64,000 nt of DNA from Pseudolysinimonas_A sp947085045 (GCA_947085045.1 CAMTUU010000002.1:1-64000); one strand, 5' to 3'. Positions 34,831 through 43,533 are shown, numbered from the stretch's first letter. Numbers and translations are program-made. Notes: a model not told the origin generated them from the sequence alone.

Positions 34831-35157
34831 GTGACTGCTCCTCAGAGACTGACCGCCCCGACCGTCGAGGTGCTCCACGCACTGCTCGATTCGACCGAGC
34901 CGCTGTGGGGTCTGCAGTTGGTCAAGCTCACCGAGCGGCCGACCGGCACGGTCTACCCGATCCTCAGCCGCCTCGAGGATGCCGGCTGGCTCACCGCCGA
35001 CTGGGAGGCCGAGAGCGACCACCCGGGTCCCCGCCGTCGGCTGTACCGGTTGACCGCCGAGGGTTCCACTGCGGCCGCACAGGCGATCGCGGACTATCAG
35101 GTGCGCCGTGCCGCCCGGGCCGCGACACTTCGGCCGTCCGCGGGGAGCCCGGCATGA
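34831..35157 (+). CDS. PadR family transcriptional regulator (short)
   Basis: 108 aa, a minimal PadR winged helix without the long C-terminal helix of subfamily 1: PTVEVLHALLDSTEPLWGLQLVKLTERPTGTVYPILSRLEDAGWLTADWE, then the wing ending LYRLTAEG. GTG start on a leaderless promoter. Overlaps the next gene by 4 nt (ATGA), the usual layout of a PadR regulator cotranscribed with a membrane protein. Confidence 0.9.
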   Translation: MTAPQRLTAPTVEVLHALLDSTEPLWGLQLVKLTERPTGTVYPILSRLEDAGWLTADWEAESDHPGPRRRLYRLTAEGSTAAAQAIADYQVRRAARAATLRPSAGSPA

Positions 35158-36161
35158 CGCCGCGTGCTCGTCGGAGGTTCGACGAACACGTCGTGCGGGC
35201 CGCCGCGGCGACCCTTCCCCGCCGTCTGCGCGACATCCGCCGTGAGGAGTGGCTCGCCGACCTCGAGCACGCCCATAACCTCGGCATCCCCCGTTCCGCC
35301 GTCGCGTTCGGAGCGGTCGCCGCCGTGCTGACCGCCCGGCCGCGCACGGAGGTGTCGGCGAAGCGCGCGCTCGCGATCGCCGTCGTCGTCGCGACCGCAG
35401 TCGTGGGAGTGCCGGTCGTCGCCGTGGCCGCTTCCGCGATCGACAACGCCCGCGGCATCGTGACGACCGAACGGGATGCCGACGGCGCCGAGCAGACCGT
35501 CTACTGGCGTGACTACCCCGGGATCGCGGGACTGGACCCGGAGGAGGTACTCGCCGGGCCGACGTTCGAGCAGGGACTCATCGACGGCGAGGCGATGACC
35601 GCCGAGATCCAAGATGCCCTGACCGCCGAGTTCGGCGTCGACTGGGCCGCGCCGCCGAGCGACGAGACGACTGCGATGCGCGCCGAGAACCAGTTCGGCG
35701 GGCTCTCTCTGCTGCGGGTGATCAACGCCCCGGGCGCGCAGACCACGTCGGTGCCGCGCACCTGGGCCGAGAAGGAGCGGGCGATCGCGATCATCGGCGA
35801 GGTCACCGCCCGCTACGGCTTCGGCGCCCCGAGCCTCGATCAGGACCGCTGGCCGCAGACGGCCGAGGACCGCATCCGCGACTATGGCGGCGCGACCCCC
35901 GAGACGCAGGTGCTGGTCTCGGGAGTGGTCGAGGGCCCGACCGGCCAGTGGCTGTTCTTCTCCTTCCAGGACCTCGCGCAGGACCGGACCGGACGTTTCA
36001 CCGAGCAGGCCGAGCAGAGCGTCGCGTACGGCTGGCAGCCCGAGTCGATCAGCTTCGCCTATGGCGCCAACGGACTGCTCCCCGCGGCGGATCGCGCCGA
36101 GTTCGCCCAGCGGATGCAGGCATTCGGCGGCTACCCGCAACCGGAGGCGCAGATCGACTAG
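35154..36161 (+). CDS. Membrane-anchored protein coupled to PadR
   Basis: 335 aa. The N-terminal 70 residues (ARRRFDEHVVRAAAATLPRRLRDIRREEWLADLEHA) match a small helical segment often found in the gene after a PadR regulator. One or two membrane helices lie at about 55-98 (AIAVVVATAVVGVPVVAVAAS), then an extracytoplasmic domain to the end (ENQFGGLSLLRVINAPGA, WLFFSFQDLAQD). Function unknown. The stop TAG overlaps the VanZ stop on the other strand (CTAG, 36158-36161). Confidence 0.75.
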   Translation: MTPRARRRFDEHVVRAAAATLPRRLRDIRREEWLADLEHAHNLGIPRSAVAFGAVAAVLTARPRTEVSAKRALAIAVVVATAVVGVPVVAVAASAIDNARGIVTTERDADGAEQTVYWRDYPGIAGLDPEEVLAGPTFEQGLIDGEAMTAEIQDALTAEFGVDWAAPPSDETTAMRAENQFGGLSLLRVINAPGAQTTSVPRTWAEKERAIAIIGEVTARYGFGAPSLDQDRWPQTAEDRIRDYGGATPETQVLVSGVVEGPTGQWLFFSFQDLAQDRTGRFTEQAEQSVAYGWQPESISFAYGANGLLPAADRAEFAQRMQAFGGYPQPEAQID

Positions 36162-36679
36162 CGGCGGTTCTCGGCCCGCGGTGCGGCCGGCACAGCACCC
36201 GTGCTCACCGGCACCCGCACCGGCCGCCGCCGCGCCGGGTAGTCGAGGGCGCCGCGCGCATCGCGCCGTCCGAGCCGCACGACACCCGCGATGACGGCCA
36301 CGATGAGAGCTCCGACGAGCGCGCCGAGGGTGTTGGCGACGACATCCCGAGGATCCGAGACCCGCGGCCCCCACATCTGCAGCACTTCGATCGCGACCGA
36401 GATCGCCCCACCGAGGAGCACCGCGCCGGCCCACGTCGCCCGCGGGACCGCGAGACGCAGCAGCATCCCGAGCGGGACGAACAGCAGGATGTTGGCGACG
36501 AATTCGGGCGCGAGCATCCGGCTCCAGGTGTCGGGGTCGAGCCAGGTCGACGGCGACAGCACGTCGTAGTCCCCTTGGGTGGGGCGGGTGCGCCAGAGCG
36601 TCGGCCCGAGGGTGATCAGCCCGACGCCCGCGAGGTACGCCGCGGTGAGCACCGCGAACGGGATCGAGCGCCGGGTCAT
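36158..36679 (-). CDS. VanZ family membrane protein
   Basis: 173 aa, four to five membrane helices. Family features: LRLAVPRATW, FVANILLFVPLGMLLRL, and IEVLQMWGPRVSDPRDVVANTLGALVGALI. VanZ-like proteins give low-level glycopeptide resistance in some Gram-positives by an unknown mechanism, but most homologues have no assigned role. Start ATG 36679 overlaps the stop of the DUF222/HNH gene (ATGA). The C terminus is a basic tail. Confidence 0.88.
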   Translation of the reverse strand: MTRRSIPFAVLTAAYLAGVGLITLGPTLWRTRPTQGDYDVLSPSTWLDPDTWSRMLAPEFVANILLFVPLGMLLRLAVPRATWAGAVLLGGAISVAIEVLQMWGPRVSDPRDVVANTLGALVGALIVAVIAGVVRLGRRDARGALDYPARRRPVRVPVSTGAVPAAPRAENRR

Positions 36680-38055
36680 CTGCCGATCATTACCGGTGGA
36701 TGCTCGGCAACCCCTGGATGCCCACTCGGAATCCGCCCGGCAGCGCCGTTCGCCCGTCGTGCCAGGTGTTCCCGCATCGCCCGCGACTTCGTTCTCAGCG
36801 GGATCGGCTCCCGTTCACCGTCGGACGGTGGATGAAGTCGATACTCGCCGTCGGAGTGGCCGATCGCCCACCCTTCGTTGTGGAGTCTCAGATGGTGATG
36901 CCGGCAGAGCAGCACCCCGCGGGCGACGTCGGTGCGGCCCCCGTCGACCCACCGGTCGATGTGATGGGCTTCGCACCAGGAGGGGGGCCGTTCGCAGTCG
37001 GGCCAGAGGCATCCCCCGTCACGGATCGCGAGGGCGACGCGCTGACGTGCGGTGTAGAGCCGCTGCTCTCGCCCGAGGTCGAGCACCTGCCCGAACGGGT
37101 CGTGGTGCGCGAGCCGCACGCCCTGAGCGCAGGCGAGCGCGTCGACGGTGGCGATCGAGACGGCTTCGTCGCTGCCTTCGATCACCCCGTGGCCCGTTCC
37201 GGCGACGAGGTCGTCGCGGAGCACGAGGACGCGCACGGCGGGAGCACCCCTGCCGACCAAGACCTCGGTGTCGAAAGTCGCAGCTTGCCGCAGGAGCTCC
37301 GCGAACGCGTCGGAGGCGAGCTGCTCGATGGTGCGATCGTCAGCCGCGATGCGCTCGGCGACCGCCGAGTCGACGAACCGCGGACCACCTCGCCGGGGCG
37401 ACGTCGCCCGGTCGTACACCTCATCGACGATCCCCGCGGTGACCGGGTCGTAGTCCCAGATGATCCGCTTCATGCCGTCGCGCAGATCGATGCGCCGGAT
37501 CGACCGCCGCCCGCGCAGCACTGCCTCCCGCGACGCGATGCCGTCTTCGTCGAGTTCATCCCGCACCTCCCGGGCTCGCTTCAGCAGCCGATCGGGGTCG
37601 AGGACCGACGCCTCGACGCACAGCAGCGCCGTGGCTTCTTCGACCAGTCGCGGATCCGCTGCCGCCCCCGCGAGCCCGGCCCGGATCGCCTCGGCAGCGG
37701 GCACCGACACCGTTCCATCGAGAATGCCGTCGCCGAGCACCCCGTCGTGCTGGGCGAGCCGCCCGACCCGCACCGAGACGGCCACATCGCGCCCGGTCGC
37801 CCCGGTGACCGACTTGAGCAGATCCTCCGGAGTGCGGAAGCCTGCTCGCCGCGCGAACCCCGACGCCCCCAGTGAGTGGGCCGATCGCCGATCGACCTCC
37901 CCCGACGCCAGCGCGAGGTGGGCATCTGCCAGCTGCCGCGCCTCCCCCGCGAGCGCGACGAGCGACCGCAGATCGGCATCCGACACCGTGGGATAGGACG
38001 ACCGCGGCACGGAACGCAGCACCGCCACAGCGGCGGCGAGAGTCGTGGCGGTCAT
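36676..38055 (-). CDS. DUF222/HNH endonuclease (13E12-repeat family)
   Basis: 459 aa. DUF222 (about residues 1-330; LADAHLALASGEVDRRSA, RIDLRDGMKRIIWDYDPVTAGIVDEVYDRATSP) is followed by an HNH nuclease (WCEAHHIDRWVDGGRTDVARGVLLCRHHHLRLH). The CxxC-type zinc residues (CLWPDCERPPSWC) precede the HNH. GGAAGGATG precedes the ATG. These proteins are abundant in actinobacteria and sometimes behave as mobile repeats. A CTTTCGAAAG palindrome (38097-38106) lies upstream. The next gene (VanZ) is coupled. Confidence 0.92.
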   Translation of the reverse strand: MTATTLAAAVAVLRSVPRSSYPTVSDADLRSLVALAGEARQLADAHLALASGEVDRRSAHSLGASGFARRAGFRTPEDLLKSVTGATGRDVAVSVRVGRLAQHDGVLGDGILDGTVSVPAAEAIRAGLAGAAADPRLVEEATALLCVEASVLDPDRLLKRAREVRDELDEDGIASREAVLRGRRSIRRIDLRDGMKRIIWDYDPVTAGIVDEVYDRATSPRRGGPRFVDSAVAERIAADDRTIEQLASDAFAELLRQAATFDTEVLVGRGAPAVRVLVLRDDLVAGTGHGVIEGSDEAVSIATVDALACAQGVRLAHHDPFGQVLDLGREQRLYTARQRVALAIRDGGCLWPDCERPPSWCEAHHIDRWVDGGRTDVARGVLLCRHHHLRLHNEGWAIGHSDGEYRLHPPSDGEREPIPLRTKSRAMREHLARRANGAAGRIPSGHPGVAEHPPVMIGR

Positions 38056-38141
38056 GAGTTCATCCTTCCGCCATCCATTCTCCCCGGGAGAACAAACTTT
38101 CGAAAGTACCAGAAGTCAGGCGCGCGACCCCTGTGGAGGAC

Positions 38142-38498
38142 TCAGCGAGACCGAGGCCGAGCAGACCGCCGATCCAAACCCAGACGCACCAGCGCCGCCA
38201 CCACGAACACCACCCCGAGAATGACCCCCACCGGCGTGACCGCCGTGAACACCACCCCCGCCGTCCGATACGCCGCCCCCAGATCGACCGCCAGCGTGGC
38301 GCCCCACGACCGCAGGAACACCCCCGCCGCGACGAGCCCGACCGTCACCAGCAGCCCCGCGATGAACGTGCGCCACCCGAGATCCGCGAACCCCCGCACG
38401 ACCCCGACGATCGCGAGCCCCGCGCCGAGCGGCAGGAAGAACCCGAGCAGAACCGAGGATGCCGACAGCACCACGGTCGCGAGGAGGTCAACCGGCAT
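38142..38498 (-). CDS. Small membrane protein
   Basis: 118 aa, three predicted membrane helices (about 5-32, 38-60 and 75-105) and a basic C terminus. No domain recognised. ATG 38498 has GGCGGG just before it. The gene starts within the -10/-35 area of the divergent aldo/keto reductase gene, separated by 34 nt. Confidence 0.6.
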   Translation of the reverse strand: MPVDLLATVVLSASSVLLGFFLPLGAGLAIVGVVRGFADLGWRTFIAGLLVTVGLVAAGVFLRSWGATLAVDLGAAYRTAGVVFTAVTPVGVILGVVFVVAALVRLGLDRRSARPRSR

Positions 38499-38532
38499 CC
38501 CGCCACGGTATCCCGCGGGTAGCGTGAATCCC

Positions 38533-39468
38533 ATGAAGACATCCACCCTCCCCGGGACCGACATCGTCGCCCCCAACGTCGTCGCCGGCATGATGCGCAT
38601 CGACGACAAGTCCGACGCCGAGGTGCAGGAGCTCTACTCGACGGCTCGCGACGCCGGCATCGACTTCTTCGACCACGCGGATGTCTACGGCAAGGAGCTG
38701 CACGGCTGCGAGCAGCGTTTCGCGGATGCCCTGAAGCTCACCCCCGCGGAACGTGACGAGATCACGCTCCAGACGAAGGCCGGCATCGTGCGGGAGGGTC
38801 CGTACTTCGACTACTCCTACGACCACCTCGTCACCTCGGTCGAGGGGTCCCTGAAGGCCCTGAACACCGACCGCATCGACATCCTGCTGCTGCACCGCCC
38901 CGACGCGCTCGTCGAGCCCGAGGAGGTCGCCCGCGCCTTCGACGAGCTGCACGCGAGCGGCAAGGTGCGGCACTTCGGCGTCTCGAACCACACCCCGCGG
39001 CAGATCGACCTCCTCGCGGACTCGGTGAAACAGAAACTCGTCGCGAACCAGCTCCAGCTGAGCATCACGCACCAGCCGATCATCGCCCAGGGCGTCTCGG
39101 CCAACATGCTCGCCGAACAGCAGTCGATCACGATGGATGGAGGTGGCATCGTCGACTACTGCCGCCTGAACGACATCACCATCCAGGCCTGGTCGCCGTT
39201 CCAGGCGGGCTTCTTCACCGGCGTCTTCCTCGACAATCCCGAGTATCCCGAACTGAACGCCGCGATCGACCGCCTCGCGACGAAGTACGACGTGCCGCCG
39301 ATCGCGATCGCCACCGCGTGGATCACCCGGCATCCCGCGAACATGCAGGTCGTGCTGGGCACCACGAGCCCCGACCGCGTCGCCGGTGCGGCGCTCGGCT
39401 CCGACATCCCGCTGACGCGCGCCGAGTGGTACGAGCTCTTCCGCACGTCGGGGCACGTGGTGCCGTGA
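38533..39468 (+). CDS. Aldo/keto reductase
   Basis: 311 aa. NADPH-dependent carbonyl reductase fold (TIM barrel) of the YdhF type. The catalytic tetrad is visible as Asp/Tyr in FDHADVYGKE, Lys in LQTKAGIV, and His in LLLHRPDALVEP. It also has FGVSNHTPRQI and the late LGTTSPDRVAGA cofactor loop. TAGCGT (38520-38525) lies 7 nt before the ATG (leaderless). The cupin gene starts within its stop (GTGA). Confidence 0.92.
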   Translation: MKTSTLPGTDIVAPNVVAGMMRIDDKSDAEVQELYSTARDAGIDFFDHADVYGKELHGCEQRFADALKLTPAERDEITLQTKAGIVREGPYFDYSYDHLVTSVEGSLKALNTDRIDILLLHRPDALVEPEEVARAFDELHASGKVRHFGVSNHTPRQIDLLADSVKQKLVANQLQLSITHQPIIAQGVSANMLAEQQSITMDGGGIVDYCRLNDITIQAWSPFQAGFFTGVFLDNPEYPELNAAIDRLATKYDVPPIAIATAWITRHPANMQVVLGTTSPDRVAGAALGSDIPLTRAEWYELFRTSGHVVP

Positions 39469-39890
39469 CCTTCGAGAAGATCGAGCTCGGCGCCCTCGAG
39501 ACCTGGCGCGACCACTTCGGCGGCTTCCGCCCCGAGACCTCCCGCGACGGCCGGCGTGTCGTCGACCACGAGGTGCCGATGCAGTACATCGGGATGACGG
39601 CGAACTCGATGTCGCCCGGCGATCAGGCGGGTTACTGGCACACCCACTCCCGCGTGGAGGAGCTGTACGTCTTTCTCACCGGCCGCGGCGAGATGGGGCT
39701 GGATGACGTGGTCATCCCCGTCGGGCCCGGTACCGCCATCCGGGTGGGTCAGGATGTCTGGCGCACCTGGCGCTGCGCCCCCGACGGCAGCGAGCCGCTC
39801 ACCTGGCTGTGCATCCGCGCCGGCGGCACCGAGCTTGAGCACTTCCCGTCGGACTCCTCGCGGGATGCCGACCGCCCGATGCCCTGGTGA
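39465..39890 (+). CDS. Cupin domain protein
   Basis: 141 aa. One cupin barrel with the metal motif WHTHSRVEELYVFLTGRGEM (two His and Glu) near residue 58, followed by VPVGPGTAIRVGQDVWRTWRC. GTG start overlaps the reductase stop, so the pair is one operon. Cupins bind metals and small molecules; the ligand is unknown. Confidence 0.85.
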   Translation: MTFEKIELGALETWRDHFGGFRPETSRDGRRVVDHEVPMQYIGMTANSMSPGDQAGYWHTHSRVEELYVFLTGRGEMGLDDVVIPVGPGTAIRVGQDVWRTWRCAPDGSEPLTWLCIRAGGTELEHFPSDSSRDADRPMPW

Positions 39891-39892
39891 TC

Positions 39893-39930
39893 TCGGTGGT
39901 CGAGTAGCGCCGCAGGCGCGTGCCGAGACG
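39893..39930. repeat. Interspersed palindromic repeat before the HigBA promoter
   Basis: TCGGTGGTCGAGTAG, central GCGCC-GCA-GGCGC, then GTGCCGAGACG. It ends 8 nt before the HigBA operator. It may act as terminator for the cupin operon. Confidence 0.65.
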
Positions 39931-39938
39931 TGTGGCAA

Positions 39939-39961
39939 ATAGTAACGCCACGCGTTACTAT
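39939..39961 (+). promoter_or_regulatory. HigBA operator-promoter
   Basis: ATAGTAACGC (39939-39948), spacer CAC, GCGTTACTAT (39952-39961): a perfect 10-bp dyad. TACTAT (39956-39961) at the right arm is a -10 box. The predicted transcription start, 6 nt later, falls on the GTG at 39968, in frame with ATG 39965. HigA binding would cover the -10 and repress the operon. Confidence 0.7.
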
Positions 39962-39964
39962 CAA

Positions 39965-40249
39965 ATGGTGATCCAGGAGTTCGCCGATCGGGAGACCGAG
40001 CGGGTCTGGCGCCGGGACCACGTGAAGAAGTTCGGCTCCGACCTGCAACGCATCGCGAACCGTAAGTTGCTCATGCTGGACGCCGCCGAGACCATCAACG
40101 ATTTGCGAATCCCTCCCGGCAACCGACTTGAGCAACTTTCGGGTGACCGGAAGGGCCAACACAGCATCCGCATCAATGACCAGTGGCGGATCTGCTTCAC
40201 CTGGTCGGACGCCGGCCCGACCGACGTCGAGATCACCGACTACCACTAG
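39965..40249 (+). CDS. higB: HigB-type mRNA interferase toxin
   Basis: 94 aa. RelE/HigB fold: VIQEFADRETERVWRRDHVKKFG at the N terminus, RKLLMLDAAETINDLRIPPGNRLEQLSGDRKGQHSIRINDQWRICFTW, then EITDYH. Such toxins cut mRNA on the ribosome. It precedes its antitoxin gene by 11 nt, the toxin-first order characteristic of higBA. The real start could be GTG 39968, which coincides with the predicted transcription start, rather than ATG 39965. Confidence 0.9.
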   Translation: MVIQEFADRETERVWRRDHVKKFGSDLQRIANRKLLMLDAAETINDLRIPPGNRLEQLSGDRKGQHSIRINDQWRICFTWSDAGPTDVEITDYH

Positions 40250-40260
40250 AGGGGAGAGCC

Positions 40261-40560
40261 ATGAACGCCCAGGCACATGCACCGATTCACCCAGGCGAGA
40301 TCCTGCTCGAGGAGTTTCTGACCCCGCTGGACATTTCGCAGTACCGTCTCGCCGCGACCATCGGGGTGCCCGCACGTCGCATCAACGAGATCGTGCACGG
40401 CAAGCGCAGCATCTCCCCCGACACCGCGCTGCGTCTGTCGCGGGCGCTCGGCACCTCCGAACGGTTCTGGCTCAACCTCCAGAATCGCTACGACTTGGAT
40501 GTGGCGCGCCTTGGTCACGAGGCGGAGCTCGACGGCATCCCCTCTCTCATCTCCGCCTGA
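40261..40560 (+). CDS. higA: HigA-type antitoxin
   Basis: 99 aa, HigA/VapI family with an XRE helix-turn-helix: HPGEILLEEFLTPLDISQYRLAATIGVPARRINEIVHGKRSISPDTALRLSRALGTSERFWLNLQNRYDLDVA. It neutralises HigB and binds the upstream dyad. GAGGGGAGA lies just before the ATG. Following repeat and terminator separate it from hsp20. Confidence 0.93.
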   Translation: MNAQAHAPIHPGEILLEEFLTPLDISQYRLAATIGVPARRINEIVHGKRSISPDTALRLSRALGTSERFWLNLQNRYDLDVARLGHEAELDGIPSLISA

Positions 40561-40562
40561 CT

Positions 40563-40600
40563 TCGGTGGTTGAGGCGCACCGCAGGCGCGTGTCGGGACC
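40563..40600. repeat. Degenerate interspersed repeat after higA
   Basis: TCGGTGGTTGAGGCG...CGCAGGCGCGTGTCGGGACC, recognisable as the family at 33503 and 39893 but with several substitutions. It brackets the HigBA module with the better copy at 39893. Confidence 0.55.
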
Positions 40601-40613
40601 CCCGCACACGGAA

Positions 40614-40639
40614 CGACCCCCGGCCGAGACCGGGGGTCG
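40614..40639. terminator. Terminator between convergent higA and hsp20
   Basis: CGACCCCCGG (40614-40623) pairs perfectly with CCGGGGGTCG (40630-40639) over a 6-nt loop. It sits between convergent stop codons. Confidence 0.8.
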
Positions 40640-40652
40640 CATCCATCGCCCG

Positions 40653-41084
40653 TTACGCCGACACGGCCTTGCGATCACCGTCGCGTGACGTCGAGGCGAC
40701 CGCGATCTTGCGCGGCTTCGCCCGTTCCGCCATCGGCACGATGACCGACAGCACGCCGTGCTCGTAGTTGGCGGTGATCTTCTCGGTGTCGACGCCGTCG
40801 CCGAGGGTGAACTGGCGCATGTACGACCCGTGAGGGCGCTCATGCGCGAGCCACTTCACGTTCTCGCTCGACGGAGCGGGACGCTCGGCGCGGATGGTGA
40901 GCAGCTGGCCGTCGACATCCAGATCCACCGACTGCGGGTCGATACCCGGCAGATCGGCGCTGAGGACGTACTGATCGCCGTCGCGGAAGAGGTCCACGGG
41001 CATCAGCCGAGGAGTTCGGGCGGTGTCGAACACGCTGGACGCGAGGCGGTCGAACTGGCTCAGAACATCGAACGGATTGGACAT
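40653..41084 (-). CDS. Hsp20/alpha-crystallin small heat shock protein
   Basis: 143 aa. An alpha-crystallin domain (about 35-125) with RDGDQYVLSADLPGIDPQSVDLDVDGQLLTIRAER and YEHGVLSVIVPMAERAKPRKI. It is an ATP-independent chaperone that holds unfolding proteins. AAAGGAGA 7 nt before ATG sets the start. A CIRCE-like operator lies about 64 nt upstream, so HrcA control is likely. Confidence 0.95.
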   Translation of the reverse strand: MSNPFDVLSQFDRLASSVFDTARTPRLMPVDLFRDGDQYVLSADLPGIDPQSVDLDVDGQLLTIRAERPAPSSENVKWLAHERPHGSYMRQFTLGDGVDTEKITANYEHGVLSVIVPMAERAKPRKIAVASTSRDGDRKAVSA

Positions 41085-41147
41085 GATCAATCTCCTTTCG
41101 TCGTCAAAGAAGGGTCGTCACGCAGGTCCGTGAGACCCATTTCTGTT

Positions 41148-41174
41148 TTAGCACTCGAACCCCACGAGTGCCAA
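41148..41174 (-). promoter_or_regulatory. CIRCE operator (HrcA site) upstream of hsp20
   Basis: TTAGCACTC (41148-41156), 9 nt, GAGTGCCAA (41166-41174). The consensus is TTAGCACTC-N9-GAGTGCTAA; only one base differs. HrcA represses such promoters at normal temperature. Placement upstream of the minus-strand hsp20 gene fits. Confidence 0.85.
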
Positions 41175-41333
41175 GTCCCTCGTTCACCCCGGCGAGGGTG
41201 ACGAACTCCTTCGCCTCGCGGATCGGCATCCCGGTCCTCACGTTTTCGCCTTCGTATCGCCTCCCGTGTCCTCCCGGCCGCGCCTCGCGCGTCGCCTTGA
41301 GAGACCGTTCGACACGAGACGAGAGGAACGATC

Positions 41334-41528
41334 ATGACCCCGATCGAGATGCACGGCGACGCGTACCCCGAGCAGCTGCTGGGTGCGCTGCGCGACGAGA
41401 TCCGACGCGAGGAGCGTCACCAGCAGACCGCGGATGCCGCCCGCGACCGGCGCCAGGCCAGGTGGGCGGCGTGGCGGGCGCGTCTGACGCCTACTCGAAC
41501 TGCTGCCAGTCGGGGCAGCCGGCCGTGA
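41334..41528 (+). CDS. Small charged protein
   Basis: 64 aa, begins MTPIEMHGDAYPEQLLGALRDEIRREERHQQ, helical and highly charged with an Arg-rich C terminus. GAGAGGA precedes the ATG. Its 3' end overlaps the opposing lipoprotein gene by 38 nt, so either gene may be shorter than drawn. No family identified. Confidence 0.5.
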   Translation: MTPIEMHGDAYPEQLLGALRDEIRREERHQQTADAARDRRQARWAAWRARLTPTRTAASRGSRP

Positions 41529-41880
41529 CGAACGTGACGGCTTCGGGAATGTCGGTGACGAACACGTACTGACCGGTGTTCTCGAAGGAGATGTCGCCGT
41601 CGGCATCCTGAATCGACCAGGTGCACCCCGCGGGTTGTTCGTCGGGTTCGCCTTCCAGCTGGTAGCCGCCGTACGGCATCTGGTCCGGGATCGAGTAGCT
41701 GCCGTCGCCCGACAGCGTGACTCCCTCGAAGGAGCCGCCGTCGCTCTGCTCGGTGTCGGGGCCCGTTTCGGTGTCGGACCCGGTGTCGGTTGCCGACGGC
41801 GCCCCGCATCCGGCGAGCGCGACGGCGAAGAACGCGAAGGCACCGACGAGCGCGGCGCGAGAACGAAGAGTGCTGTGCAT
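41491..41880 (-). CDS. Putative lipoprotein
   Basis: 129 aa. A signal peptide with a lipobox (LVGAFAFFAVALAGCGAPS) predicts lipid attachment at Cys and export. A Thr/Asp/Gly linker (TDTGSDTETGPDTEQSDGG) precedes a small beta-rich domain (GSYSIPDQMPYGGYQLEGEPDEQPAGCTWSIQD, FVTAGCPDWQQFE) with two cysteines likely in a disulfide. Surface-exposed protein of unknown function, of a kind common in actinobacteria. Confidence 0.75.
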   Translation of the reverse strand: MHSTLRSRAALVGAFAFFAVALAGCGAPSATDTGSDTETGPDTEQSDGGSFEGVTLSGDGSYSIPDQMPYGGYQLEGEPDEQPAGCTWSIQDADGDISFENTGQYVFVTDIPEAVTFVTAGCPDWQQFE

Positions 41881-41982
41881 GAGTGAAACGCTATGACTGC
41901 GCTCCGGGACGGCGTATGGGGGTAATGGCTTATTCACGTCAACCCTCTGACGCCTCGGGGGTGGTGCGCGTGAGATGGACGC

Positions 41983-42084
41983 ATGGCACTCATACCTGAA
42001 GGACTCGACTCGACGGCGACGCCCTTCTCCGACGACGACCAGGGCATCCAGCACGCCGCCGAGAACCTCGGTGACGACTCATGA
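41983..42084 (+). CDS. Very small protein (33 aa)
   Basis: MALIPEGLDSTATPFSDDDQ at the start, ending GDDS. Its TGA overlaps the start of the next gene (ATGA, 42081-42084), strong evidence that both are translated. No Shine-Dalgarno sequence of quality is visible. Function unknown. Confidence 0.5.
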   Translation: MALIPEGLDSTATPFSDDDQGIQHAAENLGDDS

Positions 42085-42338
42085 GCGACCTCCGCCCCGC
42101 CGACGACACTGCGGAGGAACTCGACGCTCAGGCGATCAGCAACCGCATCCACGAGAAGGAAGCCGACCGACCCCCGCGCGAGGCGTCAGACGTCGACGAG
42201 GACACCGACGCACCTGAGCGCAGCACCGGGAATGCGCTCGGCAGCGGCAACCTCGGCGACGGTGCCGTCGACGGCATCGGTGACGACGGAGCCGCCGGCG
42301 ACGGAATGGCGACGGCGATGAACGGTCCGAACGGCTGA
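42081..42338 (+). CDS. Acidic/Gly-rich disordered protein
   Basis: 85 aa, acidic N-terminal half (AEELDAQAISNRIHEKEAD) and a Gly/Asp-rich C-terminal half (GSGNLGDGAVDGIGDDGAAGDG). No domain found. Coupled to the preceding 33-aa frame by a 4-nt overlap. Confidence 0.55.
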   Translation: MSDLRPADDTAEELDAQAISNRIHEKEADRPPREASDVDEDTDAPERSTGNALGSGNLGDGAVDGIGDDGAAGDGMATAMNGPNG

Positions 42339-42342
42339 CGAC

Positions 42343-42546
42343 TCAGAACTGCAGGCCGCAGTCGAATCCCGTGCACGCGAAATCGGGATCCTCGCCCGAA
42401 ACAATGCACCCGCCGAGGTAGATCTCGCCGCGGCCGGCCGCCGCGAACGCTTCGGCCGACGGGTAGCCACGCAGGATCGGGATCGCACGCGCACCGCAAC
42501 GCGGGCACACCACCAGAGTGGATGCCGTCCGCTTGCGTTCGCTCAC
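42343..42546 (-). CDS. Small zinc-ribbon protein
   Basis: 67 aa. A CPRCG motif near residue 14 and a second cysteine pair (CIVSG, CTGFDCG) suggest a small zinc-binding fold. Starts with GTG at 42546. Convergent with the acidic protein gene; only 4 nt separate the stops. It is the last gene before the region where base composition and gene content change. Confidence 0.65.
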   Translation of the reverse strand: MSERKRTASTLVVCPRCGARAIPILRGYPSAEAFAAAGRGEIYLGGCIVSGEDPDFACTGFDCGLQF

Positions 42547-42571
42547 ACCGTGATGCTTGCGTAAGCCAACG

Positions 42572-43399
<828 letters not shown>

Positions 43400-43495
43400 G
43401 AGCACCGGATCTCGAAATCGAGACGACTCCCGCCGGGCTCTGCCTCGGACGCGGGACTTCGGGTGCTCAAGAAATCATTCGGGGCGAGGCTACCA
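43400..43495 (-). promoter_or_regulatory. ABC-F leader with three-codon upstream ORF, copy 1
   Basis: Minus strand: extended -10 TGG-TAGCCT (43495-43487), then 8 nt later an ORF ATG ATT TCT TGA (Met-Ile-Ser, 43478-43467). Its stop overlaps one arm, GAGCACC, of an inverted repeat (43468-43462 with 43406-43400) whose other arm GGTGCTC touches the ABC-F ATG. A smaller CTCGA-AA-TCGAG stem (43411-43422) lies between. This is the architecture of ribosome-stalling attenuators. Confidence 0.6.
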
Positions 43496-43533
43496 GAGCC
43501 CCGCCGGGTGGAAGCCGACGCTATTCTGGCGCG

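Noticed and set aside
41087..41256. Short minus-strand ORF starting MPIREAKEFV across the CIRCE site
   Set aside because: About 41 codons; it overlaps the operator and hsp20 leader, and no ribosome site supports it.
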